From Flavobacterium kayseriense (GTDB lineage: Bacteria > Bacteroidota > Bacteroidia > Flavobacteriales > Flavobacteriaceae), in contig NZ_JACRUI010000001.1 of assembly GCF_014305095.1 (NCBI RefSeq), forward strand, positions 419,695-483,694: a stretch of 64,000 bases of DNA, in the 5' to 3' direction. Below the pieces are notes generated by a model. That model did no database searches. It was not told the DNA's origin and was given only the letters and a program-made list of their open reading frames with translations. How positions within the stretch are numbered: the stretch's first letter is position 1; each line of letters starts with the position of its first letter. This document shows positions 44,696 through 53,756 of the stretch, piece by piece. The translations under genes and the position numbers were made by a program.

Positions 44696-45967
44696 CTAAT
44701 TTATTATATCAAATCCGCAATACGGACGAAGCACTTCTGGAATTACTATTCCTTCTGGCGTTTGGTAATTTTCAAGAATACCAGCTAACACTCTTGGCAA
44801 AGCTAGTGAGCTACCATTAAGCGTATGTGCTAATTGATTTTTACCGTCTTTATCTTTAAAACGCAACTTCAAACGATTAGCTTGAAACGTCTCAAAGTTG
44901 GATACCGAAGAAATTTCCAACCATCTATCTTGTGCTGTAGAGAAAACCTCAAAATCATAGGTTAATGCAGAAGCGAAACCCATATCGCCACCACAAAGAC
45001 GTAAAATTCGGTAAGGCAATTTAAGCTCATCTAGGATATGTTTAACATGCTCTACCATTCCGTCTAGTGCTTCATAGGACTTATCCGGATGCTCCACTCG
45101 AACGATTTCGACTTTATCGAATTGGTGTAAACGATTTAACCCACGTACGTGTGCGCCATATGAACCCGCCTCACGACGAAAACATGGTGTATATGCCGTA
45201 GTTAAAACCGGTAATTCATTTTCGCTTAGAATAACATCTCTAAACAAATTAGTAACAGGCACCTCTGCAGTTGGAATCAAATACAAATCATCCGTTGCAT
45301 CATGATACATCTGACCTTCTTTGTCAGGTAACTGCCCTGTACCGTAAGCTGACGCTTCATTTACAAGATGCGGTACTTGAACTTCATTGTAGCCAGCACT
45401 TACATTTTTATCTAGAAAATAATTGATTAAAGCACGTTGCAATCGAGCTCCTTTGCCCTTATAGACGGGAAAGCCAGCACCTGCAATTTTGTTTCCTAAC
45501 TCAAAATCGATTATATCATATTTTTTTACTAATTCCCAATGCGGCTCGGCTCCTTCATGTAGCACTGGAACTTCACCTGCTTCGAATATATTTAAGTTTT
45601 CTTCTGGAGTTTTACCCACAGGAACAATAGCTGCAGGAAGATTAGGCAAGCTATAAAGCTTCTCCGTAAGCTCAGCTACAAAAGCATCTGCTTGCTCGGC
45701 TAACTTTTTACTTTTTTCCTTATTAATTACTGTTTTTTCTTTTAGAATAGCTGCCTTTGCTTTCTCTCCAGCTTTCATTAAAGCACCAATGTCTTTGGAC
45801 AATTTATTAGATTCGGCTAGAATGTTGTCTAATTCAACTTGAGTAGCACGACGTTTTTCGTCTAGTTCAACTACCTCCTCTACCACAGTCTTGGCATCCA
45901 TATTCTTTTTAGCCAAAGCTTGGATTACCTTTTCCTGATTCTCTCTAATAAATGCAATTTGTAACAT
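44696..45967 (-). CDS. serS: Seryl-tRNA synthetase
   Basis: This 423-residue class II synthetase has an N-terminal coiled-coil tRNA arm (residues ~25-105). The catalytic core includes GTGQLPDKEGQMYH, LIPTAEVPVTNLF, motif 2 CFRREAGSYGAHVRGLNRLH, EISSVSNFETFQANRL and motif 3 LNGSSLALPRVLAGILENYQ. Length is standard. It has its own -7 box at 46009-46016. Confidence 0.98.
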   Translation of the reverse strand: MLQIAFIRENQEKVIQALAKKNMDAKTVVEEVVELDEKRRATQVELDNILAESNKLSKDIGALMKAGEKAKAAILKEKTVINKEKSKKLAEQADAFVAELTEKLYSLPNLPAAIVPVGKTPEENLNIFEAGEVPVLHEGAEPHWELVKKYDIIDFELGNKIAGAGFPVYKGKGARLQRALINYFLDKNVSAGYNEVQVPHLVNEASAYGTGQLPDKEGQMYHDATDDLYLIPTAEVPVTNLFRDVILSENELPVLTTAYTPCFRREAGSYGAHVRGLNRLHQFDKVEIVRVEHPDKSYEALDGMVEHVKHILDELKLPYRILRLCGGDMGFASALTYDFEVFSTAQDRWLEISSVSNFETFQANRLKLRFKDKDGKNQLAHTLNGSSLALPRVLAGILENYQTPEGIVIPEVLRPYCGFDIIN

Positions 45968-46008
45968 AGCGTAATTTTTATAACTATTATATTCCTTATA
46001 ACGGAAGC

Positions 46009-46016
46009 AAATTTAA
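46009..46016 (-). promoter_or_regulatory. -7 box (TAAATTTG) of serS
   Basis: TAAATTTG on the minus strand lies 41 bp before the serS ATG; a TTG lies 24 bp further upstream, just outside the usual 17-23 bp spacing. Confidence 0.55.
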
Positions 46017-46118
46017 GTAATTGTTTGCTACTAATAAGACAAAGTACACACGAAAAGTTAGAATGCAACGTTGATTAAAACAAAAAGTAAATTAACTATT
46101 GCTTTTTACATCAATTCC

Positions 46119-46147
46119 TTGTTTTTTCATTAAAAAAAGTAAATTTG
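46119..46147 (+). promoter_or_regulatory. Promoter (TTG-N18-TAAATTTG) of the outer-membrane barrel gene
   Basis: TTG at 46119-46121, 18 bp spacing, and TAAATTTG at 46140-46147 fit the Bacteroidota consensus and lie 32 bp before the ATG at 46180. Confidence 0.75.
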
Positions 46148-46179
46148 CCGATCATCCATTATATACTTAGTCATAAATC

Positions 46180-46797
46180 ATGAAAAGCATTCAACTCCTA
46201 CTCGCATTTCTCTTTTTTGTTACTGCAAACGCTCAAGAATACAGAGGAGATTACCAAGAGTGGTCTGTAGAGATTAACGCGGGTTTGAACAAACCGTATA
46301 ATACAATGACAGAGGGCTATTTAACTTCAAACCCCAGTTTTTACCATATAGATTTAGGTACTAGATATACTTTTAATCCATACATCGGTATTAAGGCTGA
46401 CATCGGTTTTGATAAATTCCAAAACAGCAACGACTCACAAGTGTTTGAAAGCAATTATAAAAGAATTAGTGTTCAAGCCGTTACTGATGTAGGCTATGCC
46501 CTTGGTTTGTATAATAGACCAGATCCAGTGGGCATCCTAATTCATGCAGGAGCGGGGTTTTCTCAATTTGATAATGATGTAAATGAGATAAAAGACAAGA
46601 TGATTAACGTAATTTACGGTATTACTGGAACGTTAAAACTTTCTAGAAAAGTATATTTAAGTGCTGATATTTCAAGTTTATTGCATGGTAAACAAACCTT
46701 GAGTTTTGATGGGAGAACTGAACTGAGTCCAAAATCAGGTTTGAAAAGTAATTTGCTAAATTCCTCAGTTGGCATTATCTACTTTTTAAGGCGCTAA
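46180..46797 (+). CDS. Outer-membrane beta-barrel protein
   Basis: This 205-residue protein has a signal peptide (MKSIQLLLAFLFFVTANAQ). It has alternating beta-strands of an eight-strand OmpA-type barrel: WSVEINAGLNKPYNT, FNPYIGIKADIGFDKF, SVQAVTDVGYALGL, LIHAGAGFSQFDND, GITGTLKLSRKVYLSADISS, and a final strand ending VGIIYFLRR. It lacks the C-terminal OmpA peptidoglycan-binding domain found in longer relatives. Single gene with its own promoter. Confidence 0.82.
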   Translation: MKSIQLLLAFLFFVTANAQEYRGDYQEWSVEINAGLNKPYNTMTEGYLTSNPSFYHIDLGTRYTFNPYIGIKADIGFDKFQNSNDSQVFESNYKRISVQAVTDVGYALGLYNRPDPVGILIHAGAGFSQFDNDVNEIKDKMINVIYGITGTLKLSRKVYLSADISSLLHGKQTLSFDGRTELSPKSGLKSNLLNSSVGIIYFLRR

Positions 46798-46825
46798 GCA
46801 TTAAATTAGGTACTCACTAATGCTT
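46796..46825 (+). terminator. Weak terminator after the barrel gene
   Basis: An 8-bp stem (aagcatta / taatgctt) with a 14-nt loop overlaps the stop codon and is followed by ttctctt. It is a weak candidate. Confidence 0.4.
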
Positions 46826-47198
46826 TCTCTTCTGATTACGTAAAAGAATGTAAGGTCAACTGCAAAGAACTAAATTCTTTTTTGAGCTCAATACTTTACA
46901 TTATCTGGGGCTTCTATCGTACTTATAATTATGTACAATAAAAGACGTAAATTCTCAAAATCAGAACCATTTGATCCTGTAATTTTAATCAGTTTTGAAC
47001 TTTAAAATTACATCATTCAAAATTATTAATTCAAATTCAAAATAGTTTGAGTCCAAAACCAGGGCATTTTAATGTTAGTTGATTTATTAAATACCAACCT
47101 TACGCAGAACTCGTCGTCAGAGGCGAATCTTCCCCTTTATCACAATTTGAATTTCTCATTTAAAACCGTCTTTTTTTCTTAATTTGTATTTAATACAC

Positions 47199-47228
47199 TT
47201 GTTTAATTAAATTATATACATATATTTG
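47199..47228 (+). promoter_or_regulatory. Promoter (TTG-N19-TATATTTG) of the lyase operon
   Basis: TTG at 47199-47201, 19-bp spacer and TATATTTG at 47221-47228 give a full consensus promoter. The leader to the first gene is about 145 nt. The operator at 47237-47252 begins 9 bp after the -7 box, at the expected start of transcription. Confidence 0.75.
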
Positions 47229-47236
47229 GAAAACCA

Positions 47237-47252
47237 AATTGGTGAACCAATT
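47237..47252. promoter_or_regulatory. Palindromic operator AATTGGTGAACCAATT
   Basis: A perfect 7+2+7 palindrome, with core ATTGGT-N2-ACCAAT, resembles the sites of GntR/FCD regulators of hexuronate genes (UxuR/ExuR type). It sits at the expected +1 of the lyase operon, where a bound repressor would block transcription. Related sites are at 53350 and 53622. Confidence 0.65.
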
Positions 47253-47379
47253 CCTTGTTGAAAAGCTTTAAATCTGAAGACACTTTAATTACCTTGATTC
47301 ATTAGCATAGACATAAAGTTAGTACGATACGGAAAAGTCATTCCTATAATTTTACCATCATTTTCTAAAAAACCAGAAT

Positions 47380-48324
47380 ATGACAACAAGAAGAGAATTC
47401 CTTACAAAGACTGCCTGTTTTACGGGAGCACTCTCCTTGTCTAGCTTTTCGTTACCTATTTTTAACCATGAATACGAAACTGACTCACTTGATATTAATC
47501 TATTTTCAAAACATTTACAGTTTTTAGATTATCATGAAACTGGCGCGATCGCAGCTGAAATGGGTTTTAATGGTATAGACTTAACAGTTCGCCCTAACGG
47601 ACACGTGCTTCCAGAACGCGTAAAAACAGATTTACCTTTAGCGGTAACTGCCATTAAAAAGAGCGGTATTAATTGCAATATTATAACTACGGCAGTAGAA
47701 AGTATTTCAAACACCTTGGATGTTGATGTACTACAAACCGCTGCAGACTGCAACATTCAACACTATCGAACAAATTGGTTTAAATACAAAGAAGGGCTTT
47801 CTATGGAAGAGTCCTTACTTTTTTATCAAGAGGAGGTAAAAAAACTAGGGGTATTAAATATGGAACTAGGTCTTATTGGCTCATATCAAAATGTGGACAG
47901 TTTAGCTGTAGGAAGTTCATTTTGGGAAGTAAAAAAAATATTAGAAACGGTAGACCCTATCTATTTTGGTTCCCAATATGACATTCGCCACGCTATGGTC
48001 GAAGGAGGAAATTCTTGGGAAAATGGTTTTCGACTCTTAAAAGAAAATATAAAAATAATCGTTCTAAAAGATTATAAATGGGGAAAGACAAACGGGAAAT
48101 GGGAAACTATAAACGTTCCTATTGGCGAAGGAATGGTTGATTTTGATGCCTATTTTAAATTGCTAAAAAGAAACCAACTCAAACCACCTGTTTCCCTTCA
48201 TATAGAATACGACCTTGGTGGTGCCGAGCAAGGAAAACGAAAGATTACTGTTGACGAAAAAATAGTATTCGACGCAATAAAAAAGGATTTAAATACAGTA
48301 CAGAAATTATGGCGAAACGCCTAA
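47380..48324 (+). CDS. Tat-exported sugar phosphate isomerase/epimerase (TIM barrel)
   Basis: This 314-residue protein has a Tat-type signal (TTRREFLTKTACFTGALSL). Its TIM-barrel core has FNGIDLTVRPNGHVLPERV, HYRTNWFKYKEG, VDPIYFGSQYDIRHAMVEGG, IIVLKDYKWGK and a C-terminal VSLHIEYDLGGAEQG. Such AP-endonuclease-2-family proteins isomerise sugars, often with a metal bound by Glu/Asp/His; candidate ligands are in the IEYDLGG and QYDIRHA stretches. It is first in the operon with two lyases (46-bp gap), so it may act on the unsaturated uronate products in the periplasm. The exact reaction is unknown. Confidence 0.8.
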   Translation: MTTRREFLTKTACFTGALSLSSFSLPIFNHEYETDSLDINLFSKHLQFLDYHETGAIAAEMGFNGIDLTVRPNGHVLPERVKTDLPLAVTAIKKSGINCNIITTAVESISNTLDVDVLQTAADCNIQHYRTNWFKYKEGLSMEESLLFYQEEVKKLGVLNMELGLIGSYQNVDSLAVGSSFWEVKKILETVDPIYFGSQYDIRHAMVEGGNSWENGFRLLKENIKIIVLKDYKWGKTNGKWETINVPIGEGMVDFDAYFKLLKRNQLKPPVSLHIEYDLGGAEQGKRKITVDEKIVFDAIKKDLNTVQKLWRNA

Positions 48325-48370
48325 TAATTGACAGCAATAACAATTAAACTTAAATTTAAATAATTCAATA

Positions 48371-50695
48371 ATGAAAAGAATTGTAACAATAGTGAGTTTA
48401 CTCATTATACTAATTTCATGTAGTCAACTAGCAACGGCTAGTAGCAGTACGCCGCCAACAAGCACGAAGGTTACTACTATGCAAGAACTTAAAAATGCTA
48501 TAAAAAATAGCGTCGCAGGGGATCACATTATACTTGCTAACGGTATCTGGAAAAATGCAGAAATAAATTTTTACGGAAAAGGTACTAAAGAAAAACCAAT
48601 TGTTTTGAGAGCCGAGACTGCCGGAAAAGTATTCATTGAAGGTGTCTCAAACCTGAAGTTAGCCGGAAGCTACCTTGAAGTAAGAGACTTATATTTTAAA
48701 AATGGGTACACTCCATCAAAAAGCTTAATTCAGTTTAAAATAAGTAACGACTCAATCGCAAATAACTGTAAAGTAACACAATGCGTAATCGAAGAATTTA
48801 CACAACCTGACCGCGATGTAAGTGACCACTGGATTGAATTTTGGGGTAGAAATAATGAATTGAGTAATTGCTACATTACAGGTAAATCTAACTTTGGGCC
48901 TACCGTGAGAGTTTTCCTCGATGGTAATGAACACATTAACAATTACCATCAAATTGTAAACAATCATTTTGGACCAAGACCAAGAAAAGGTGGGCCGCAC
49001 GGAGAAACGATTCAAATAGGTGATAGCGAAACTTCAATGACGCCATCCTACACTAATGTATACAATAACTTATTTGACCGTTGTAACGGTGAAGTGGAAA
49101 TTATTTCTAGCAAGTCAAACTTTAACCAATTTAAAAATAATGTCTTCTTTGAAAGTGAAGGTTCGTTGGTTTTACGCCACGGGAACTACGCCATGATTGA
49201 CAGCAATGTTTTTATAGGAAATGACAATTCAGACCAAATGGGCGGAATCAGAGTCATTAACACTGGGCATTGGATTACCAACAATTACTTCTATAAAATT
49301 AAAGGAGAAGCTTTTAGAAGCGCAATAGCCATCATGAATGGAATACCAAAATCATCTTTAAACAGATACAATCAGGTTACAGATGTAGTTATAGCCCACA
49401 ATTCTTTTATAGATTGTATATCACCTTGGCAGTTTAGCGTAGGATCTAACGTTAGCCAAAAAGCAGTATTACCTGCCTCAGAAATTAGATCGGCCAGGCC
49501 AGAAAGGGTTGTAATAGCCAATAATTTAATTTACAATCAAGTTACCAATACTAAGCCCATCGTTAATTTTGACAAAGTGGATGGCGTTGATTTCAACAAC
49601 AATATTACAAATAACGAAAATAAAAGTGAAGTAAAGCCCGATGGTTTGATAACTTCTAACTTTGAAATGAATAAAATTGGAACCAATTTGTTCGTTAAAA
49701 AAGAAAATAGTACCAATCTGTACGCTGGCTTTGACTTTGAGACTATTACAAAGGACCTATTTGGATCGAGTAGAACGGCGACCTCTAATAATGTGGGTGC
49801 AATTGTTAATCCTGTTAAGACAAACCCTGTTTTGATTGACAAAACAAGATTTGGCACCACTTGGTTCAATGCTGAAAAAACTGAAACTGTAGCAAACACA
49901 ATAACTGTGTCTTCTTCATCAGAATTAGTAAATCAAATTGCCAAAGTAAATTCAGGATCTACCATTTTACTAAAAAAAGGAACCTACAAATTAAACACAA
50001 CTCTTGCGATAAATAAAGAACTAACCATCGCATCAAGTGACAAAAACAATAAAGCAACACTAGTTTTCACTGCTTCAAAAACTGCATTTGAATTGCAACC
50101 AAAAGCAAACTTGACAATAAAAAATCTAATCATCACAGGTACTAAATCACAAAACGCATTTACAACATTAGACAAATTAATGAGCAAAGCGTACGATTTA
50201 TCAATAGAAAATTCAGAAATATCAAACTTCAAAAATGTTTTAGACGTCTCTAAAGGATCTTTTGCAGACACTATTTCGGTTGTCAATTCTAAAATCAGCA
50301 ACTGTGCAAACGGGTTTTTGTTAAACAAAGAGACGAATGACGGAGGAGATTATAATGCTGAATTTGTAACTTTTACCAGCTCTAAATTTGAATCAATTGA
50401 GGGAAGTGTTTTGGATTATTATCGCGGTGGATACGACGAGTCTACTATTGGTGGAAACCTAAAAATAGAAGGAAACACATTTAAGGACTGTGGAAAGATG
50501 CAACCTGAAAACATACTAATCAAAAACAAAGGAATTGTTTATGTTACTATTGCAAACAATACATTTGAAAACAACCCTGTAAAAATCATTGCTATTTTAT
50601 GGGGAGCAAAAGGTCAAGCGCCAGGAAACAATACGATAGTAAATTCGGGTAAGTTTGAAGTGGTTCAAAACTTAGAACTAAAATTAATGTACTAA
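48371..50695 (+). CDS. Polysaccharide lyase family 6 (alginate lyase/chondroitinase B type), lipoprotein
   Basis: The 774-residue protein has a lipoprotein signal (IILISCSQL, Cys17), so it is anchored in a membrane. Residues ~30-450 are a PL6 right-handed beta-helix: EFWGRNNELSNCYITGK, GPRPRKGGPHGETIQIGDSE, then EVEIISSKSNFNQFKNN and GSLVLRHGNYAMIDSN. The catalytic Lys and Arg are likely Lys248 and Arg269; their spacing of 21 residues equals that of Lys220/Arg241 in the alginate lyase AlyGC. A second beta-helix domain (~480-770) gives the two-domain architecture of AlyGC-type enzymes, many of which cut alginate exolytically. Chondroitin specificity cannot be excluded. It follows the isomerase and precedes another lyase by 12 bp. 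Confidence 0.87.
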   Translation: MKRIVTIVSLLIILISCSQLATASSSTPPTSTKVTTMQELKNAIKNSVAGDHIILANGIWKNAEINFYGKGTKEKPIVLRAETAGKVFIEGVSNLKLAGSYLEVRDLYFKNGYTPSKSLIQFKISNDSIANNCKVTQCVIEEFTQPDRDVSDHWIEFWGRNNELSNCYITGKSNFGPTVRVFLDGNEHINNYHQIVNNHFGPRPRKGGPHGETIQIGDSETSMTPSYTNVYNNLFDRCNGEVEIISSKSNFNQFKNNVFFESEGSLVLRHGNYAMIDSNVFIGNDNSDQMGGIRVINTGHWITNNYFYKIKGEAFRSAIAIMNGIPKSSLNRYNQVTDVVIAHNSFIDCISPWQFSVGSNVSQKAVLPASEIRSARPERVVIANNLIYNQVTNTKPIVNFDKVDGVDFNNNITNNENKSEVKPDGLITSNFEMNKIGTNLFVKKENSTNLYAGFDFETITKDLFGSSRTATSNNVGAIVNPVKTNPVLIDKTRFGTTWFNAEKTETVANTITVSSSSELVNQIAKVNSGSTILLKKGTYKLNTTLAINKELTIASSDKNNKATLVFTASKTAFELQPKANLTIKNLIITGTKSQNAFTTLDKLMSKAYDLSIENSEISNFKNVLDVSKGSFADTISVVNSKISNCANGFLLNKETNDGGDYNAEFVTFTSSKFESIEGSVLDYYRGGYDESTIGGNLKIEGNTFKDCGKMQPENILIKNKGIVYVTIANNTFENNPVKIIAILWGAKGQAPGNNTIVNSGKFEVVQNLELKLMY

Positions 50696-50707
50696 TAAGA
50701 AGCTACG

Positions 50708-52951
50708 ATGAAGTATTCACAAATAATTTTGATAGCGTTTTATGGTCTCTTTTCGGTTTCGATTAGTTCGCAAAATATTCCCACTGATAAAATTATTGCC
50801 AATAATGAATTAGTAAACTTCCTAACACCGGAAGCGATCAAGGAATTAGAAGGAGGCAAGACGAATTCGACTTCTCAACTTGCACATTATTTTCGAGAAA
50901 AATTCTCTGAAAGATATTTTTACGATTATAAAACTTCAGATACTCGTTTTAAGACCTACGGACAGCTGTACCCAGATGTAAAAAGCGGACATATCGAGCG
51001 TGCGGTGGACCATCTGTCAAAATTTGCGGCGACAGCACCTTGGAAACTTCCGTTCAATTACTTGAATGGAGAACCCGTAAATGCTTATGCAATGAGACAC
51101 CTTGCGAGACAACATAAAATGGTGGATATTGCATTTTACTATCGCTATGAAGGCAAGAAAGTGGAGTATCTAAGCTATTTTAAAAATCAAGTACGCTCCT
51201 TGAATACTGCATTAGCAGCAAACAAATACGAAACCATCGAAGACGGCAACGGAGTTTATGAAGCTTTTCGATCCGGTTACCGTGTATTAAACTGGTTGCA
51301 CATTCATAACCAATTTCTTGGCGAATCAGCTTACACTGATGAGGACCAGCTACTAACGATTGCGACATTACTGCAACACGCTTCAAGTTTATATGAAGCT
51401 AATCCTGAATTCGTTCCTGGCAACCATCAAACAAGGGGAATGTCAGCATTGGCAATGCTTTCTATTTTATTTCGAGACTTTAAAGATGCTGATAAATGGA
51501 ACGCTCGTGCTATGGGATTGTTAGAACAGCATTTATCTAAAGAGATAAACAAGGATGGCTTTCAGTTTGAGCGCTCTGTACATTATCATATTAGTGATAT
51601 TGACAATTATTATTATGTATACCAACTTGCTAAGAATAGCAAAATCGCTGTTCCGCCTTTTTGGGAAAACAAATTAAAATCGCTTTTTGAGACATTAACA
51701 AAAATTGCCTACCCGGATAAGTCAGCGCCCGTCTTCTCTGATGACACCAATGAAGTTTGGGCTGAAAAAAATGATATTTCGGGAGCGCTAACACTAGGTT
51801 ACTTACTATTTAATGACCCACAGATGGGGTACTTTGCTAACAATAAAGTGGCATCAGATATGTTTTGGTATCTAAACAATTCTCAATTAAAGATGCTAGA
51901 TCAAATTAAAGCGAAAAAACCAGAATTTAAGTCGATTACGTTCCCAGAAACAGGTTATTATATTATGCGTGAAGGATGGGACAAAGACGATGCCGTAATG
52001 GCTATTTCTAACGGTTTAGATCCAGAAAAACCAGATCATCAGCATGGAGACATGCTGGGAATTCAAGCCATGGCTAATGGCCAAATTGTACTTCCAAATT
52101 ATCAGGTTCGTTACTCCCTTAAAGACTACGAATTATTCAAAAACTCCATGGTCAAAAACGTTGCTCTAGTTGATAATGAGATGCAAGGAAAAGGATATGA
52201 GGGTAACCAAGGAGGTAGTGGTTTTGGAAAATTTAAAGTATTACCGCAGCCTAAAACTATTACATGGAAAACGAATAATCAGCTCGATTTGTATGTTGGA
52301 TCTCATGATGGATTCGAAAATAAAGGTGTTACCTACTCGAGACAAATTATCTACTTAAATCACGATTTTTGGATCGTTAAGGATAATTTTAAATCAATTA
52401 ATTCCCATACATACAAACAAGTTTGGCAAGGGCATTATAGTTACGAAAAAGCACCCAACTTGCTACGCTCAAGCTTTAACGATGGCTCAGGATTAGACAT
52501 ATTTCAACTTGTTGCAACAGAGTCCGTTTCTAAATCAGGTAAAAATGGAAAAGAGTGGTCAGTGGTAACTAAACAAGCAAATAACAATTTCAGTTTCATA
52601 ACCGCATTGGTTCCTTTCAAAAAGTTTGATGATCGCATCAATGACGAAAATGAAATACCTGCTTTAAAAGGATGGGAACAAAATCAATCGAAGTGGACCT
52701 CTGACGGATCGCAAACCACAACTCTAAGTAAAGGAGATGCTACTTTGTTTTTCTCAGCAAGAACATTAAAATACAATACCATTGGGATTTTTTTGGAGTC
52801 AGAAGGAGATCTATACATTTCTGAAAACGAAAGTACATTTACGATTCAATCGCTGAGCGATGCAGCTGTACAAATGACCGTTACTACCAAGAAATCTAAA
52901 AATAAATTTGTACTTGAGCCCGGCGAAACTTATCACTTTAAAATACAATAG
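50708..52951 (+). CDS. Heparinase II/III-superfamily polysaccharide lyase, likely oligoalginate lyase
   Basis: The 747-residue protein has a signal peptide (IILIAFYGLFSVSISSQ). The alpha/alpha-toroid domain covers ~60-380 (NAYAMRHLARQHKMVDIAFY, FVPGNHQTRGMSALAML with Asn239-His240, SVHYHISDIDNYYYV with Tyr293). A beta-sheet domain follows, with the family motif PDHQHGDMLGIQAMANG. Asn-His and Tyr near these places are catalytic in PL17 lyases such as Alg17C. It lies 12 bp after the PL6 gene, so it should degrade the oligomers released by PL6 to monomers in the periplasm. Families PL17 and PL39 are both possible. Confidence 0.8.
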   Translation: MKYSQIILIAFYGLFSVSISSQNIPTDKIIANNELVNFLTPEAIKELEGGKTNSTSQLAHYFREKFSERYFYDYKTSDTRFKTYGQLYPDVKSGHIERAVDHLSKFAATAPWKLPFNYLNGEPVNAYAMRHLARQHKMVDIAFYYRYEGKKVEYLSYFKNQVRSLNTALAANKYETIEDGNGVYEAFRSGYRVLNWLHIHNQFLGESAYTDEDQLLTIATLLQHASSLYEANPEFVPGNHQTRGMSALAMLSILFRDFKDADKWNARAMGLLEQHLSKEINKDGFQFERSVHYHISDIDNYYYVYQLAKNSKIAVPPFWENKLKSLFETLTKIAYPDKSAPVFSDDTNEVWAEKNDISGALTLGYLLFNDPQMGYFANNKVASDMFWYLNNSQLKMLDQIKAKKPEFKSITFPETGYYIMREGWDKDDAVMAISNGLDPEKPDHQHGDMLGIQAMANGQIVLPNYQVRYSLKDYELFKNSMVKNVALVDNEMQGKGYEGNQGGSGFGKFKVLPQPKTITWKTNNQLDLYVGSHDGFENKGVTYSRQIIYLNHDFWIVKDNFKSINSHTYKQVWQGHYSYEKAPNLLRSSFNDGSGLDIFQLVATESVSKSGKNGKEWSVVTKQANNNFSFITALVPFKKFDDRINDENEIPALKGWEQNQSKWTSDGSQTTTLSKGDATLFFSARTLKYNTIGIFLESEGDLYISENESTFTIQSLSDAAVQMTVTTKKSKNKFVLEPGETYHFKIQ

Positions 52952-53006
52952 TCCTATTACACAAACAACATCATGCCTAAATAAGGCTATTCAACTTATT
53001 TATTGT

Positions 53007-53041
53007 AAATCCCATAACAAGTGTAGCAAGTTATGGGATTT
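53007..53041 (+). terminator. Terminator of the lyase operon
   Basis: A 12-bp perfect stem (aaatcccataac / gttatgggattt) with an 11-nt loop is followed by a T run, 55 bp after the lyase stop codon. Confidence 0.88.
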
Positions 53042-53349
53042 TTTAATGGTACAAGAATACACGTTTAGCCTATTTTATTAAATTTCTTCACGATAGCTTT
53101 TGCATGAGCCAAATTATGGAAATATTGCAAACAGATCAGAATGTTGAAACTCCGTGAGAGCCGCATTATCACGTGATGAAATGAGCTTCATTAAATACAA
53201 TTTTACTTAGTAGCTGTTTTGCAGTCTAGCTTTCATTTTGCGGCATAGCAAACCAAAAGAAATTAAAGTGATCATCCAATTGCAAATTAGCTGTATTTTT
53301 TATTTTGTGAATTCTTTGTAGTACAAAATTGACGTACAACTTTTACCTC

Positions 53350-53365
53350 AATTGGTTAACCAGAT
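53350..53365. promoter_or_regulatory. Palindromic operator-like site AATTGGTTAACCAGAT
   Basis: It contains the 10-bp perfect palindrome TGGTTAACCA and keeps the full left half AATTGGT of the 47237 site; the right half departs at two or three positions. No TAnnTTTG box lies directly upstream, so it may be an upstream accessory site. Confidence 0.5.
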
Positions 53366-53606
53366 GACGATTTTTAACTTTATTTTCAGAAAAAAAATTG
53401 TAATCATGTAATTATTAACACAAAAATGGGACGATAAACGGAAAAATGTTAAAGAAAAATTTAAAAAATGATGAAGATAAATGAGCTAAGTATTTATTTG
53501 AATATAAATAATTTAATAAAATACTTAAAAAATAACATAATATGTTTTTTATTGCCATTGTATTAATTTTTACATTATTTCCTGTTTTTAATTGGTGAAA
53601 AAAAAT

Positions 53607-53614
53607 TATGTTTG
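53607..53614 (+). promoter_or_regulatory. -7 box (TATGTTTG) of susC
   Basis: TATGTTTG matches the consensus and is followed 8 bp later by the operator-like site at 53622, the same geometry as upstream of the lyase operon. No good -33 TTG is seen, which would be consistent with a need for activation. Confidence 0.6.
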
Positions 53615-53621
53615 TTAAGTT

Positions 53622-53637
53622 GATTGGTTAACCACTT
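53622..53637. promoter_or_regulatory. Palindromic operator-like site GATTGGTTAACCACTT
   Basis: It has the core ATTGGT-TA-ACCA and begins 8 bp after the susC -7 box, so it covers the expected +1. The leader to susC is about 130 nt. Confidence 0.6.
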
Positions 53638-53756
53638 TGGTTATTTAGTTCTTGTATCTAAATCTCCAAATTTTTTTATCATAAAACTCAAACGATGTAG
53701 TAATACGCTCGTATTAACTCTCGAAACCAAAAAGTAACTAACAAAAGGATTAAATT

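Larger units (their letters stand above)
46798..47379. other. Intergenic region before the polysaccharide lyase operon
   Basis: It holds a complete promoter (47199-47228) and a perfect 16-bp palindrome (47237-47252), both described separately. The first 400 bp show no gene or repeat to me. Confidence 0.6.
52952..53756. other. Regulatory intergenic region before susC
   Basis: It contains the lyase-operon terminator (53007-53041), two ATTGGT/ACCA palindromes (53350 and 53622), a half-site (AATTGGTGAA at 53590) and a -7 box (53607-53614). No gene is seen in it. Confidence 0.65.

Noticed and set aside
47237..53637. LacI-family operators
   Set aside because: LacI-type sites usually have a central CG; the TTGGT-N2-ACCAA form and the uronate context fit GntR/FCD regulators better, although LacI is not fully excluded.
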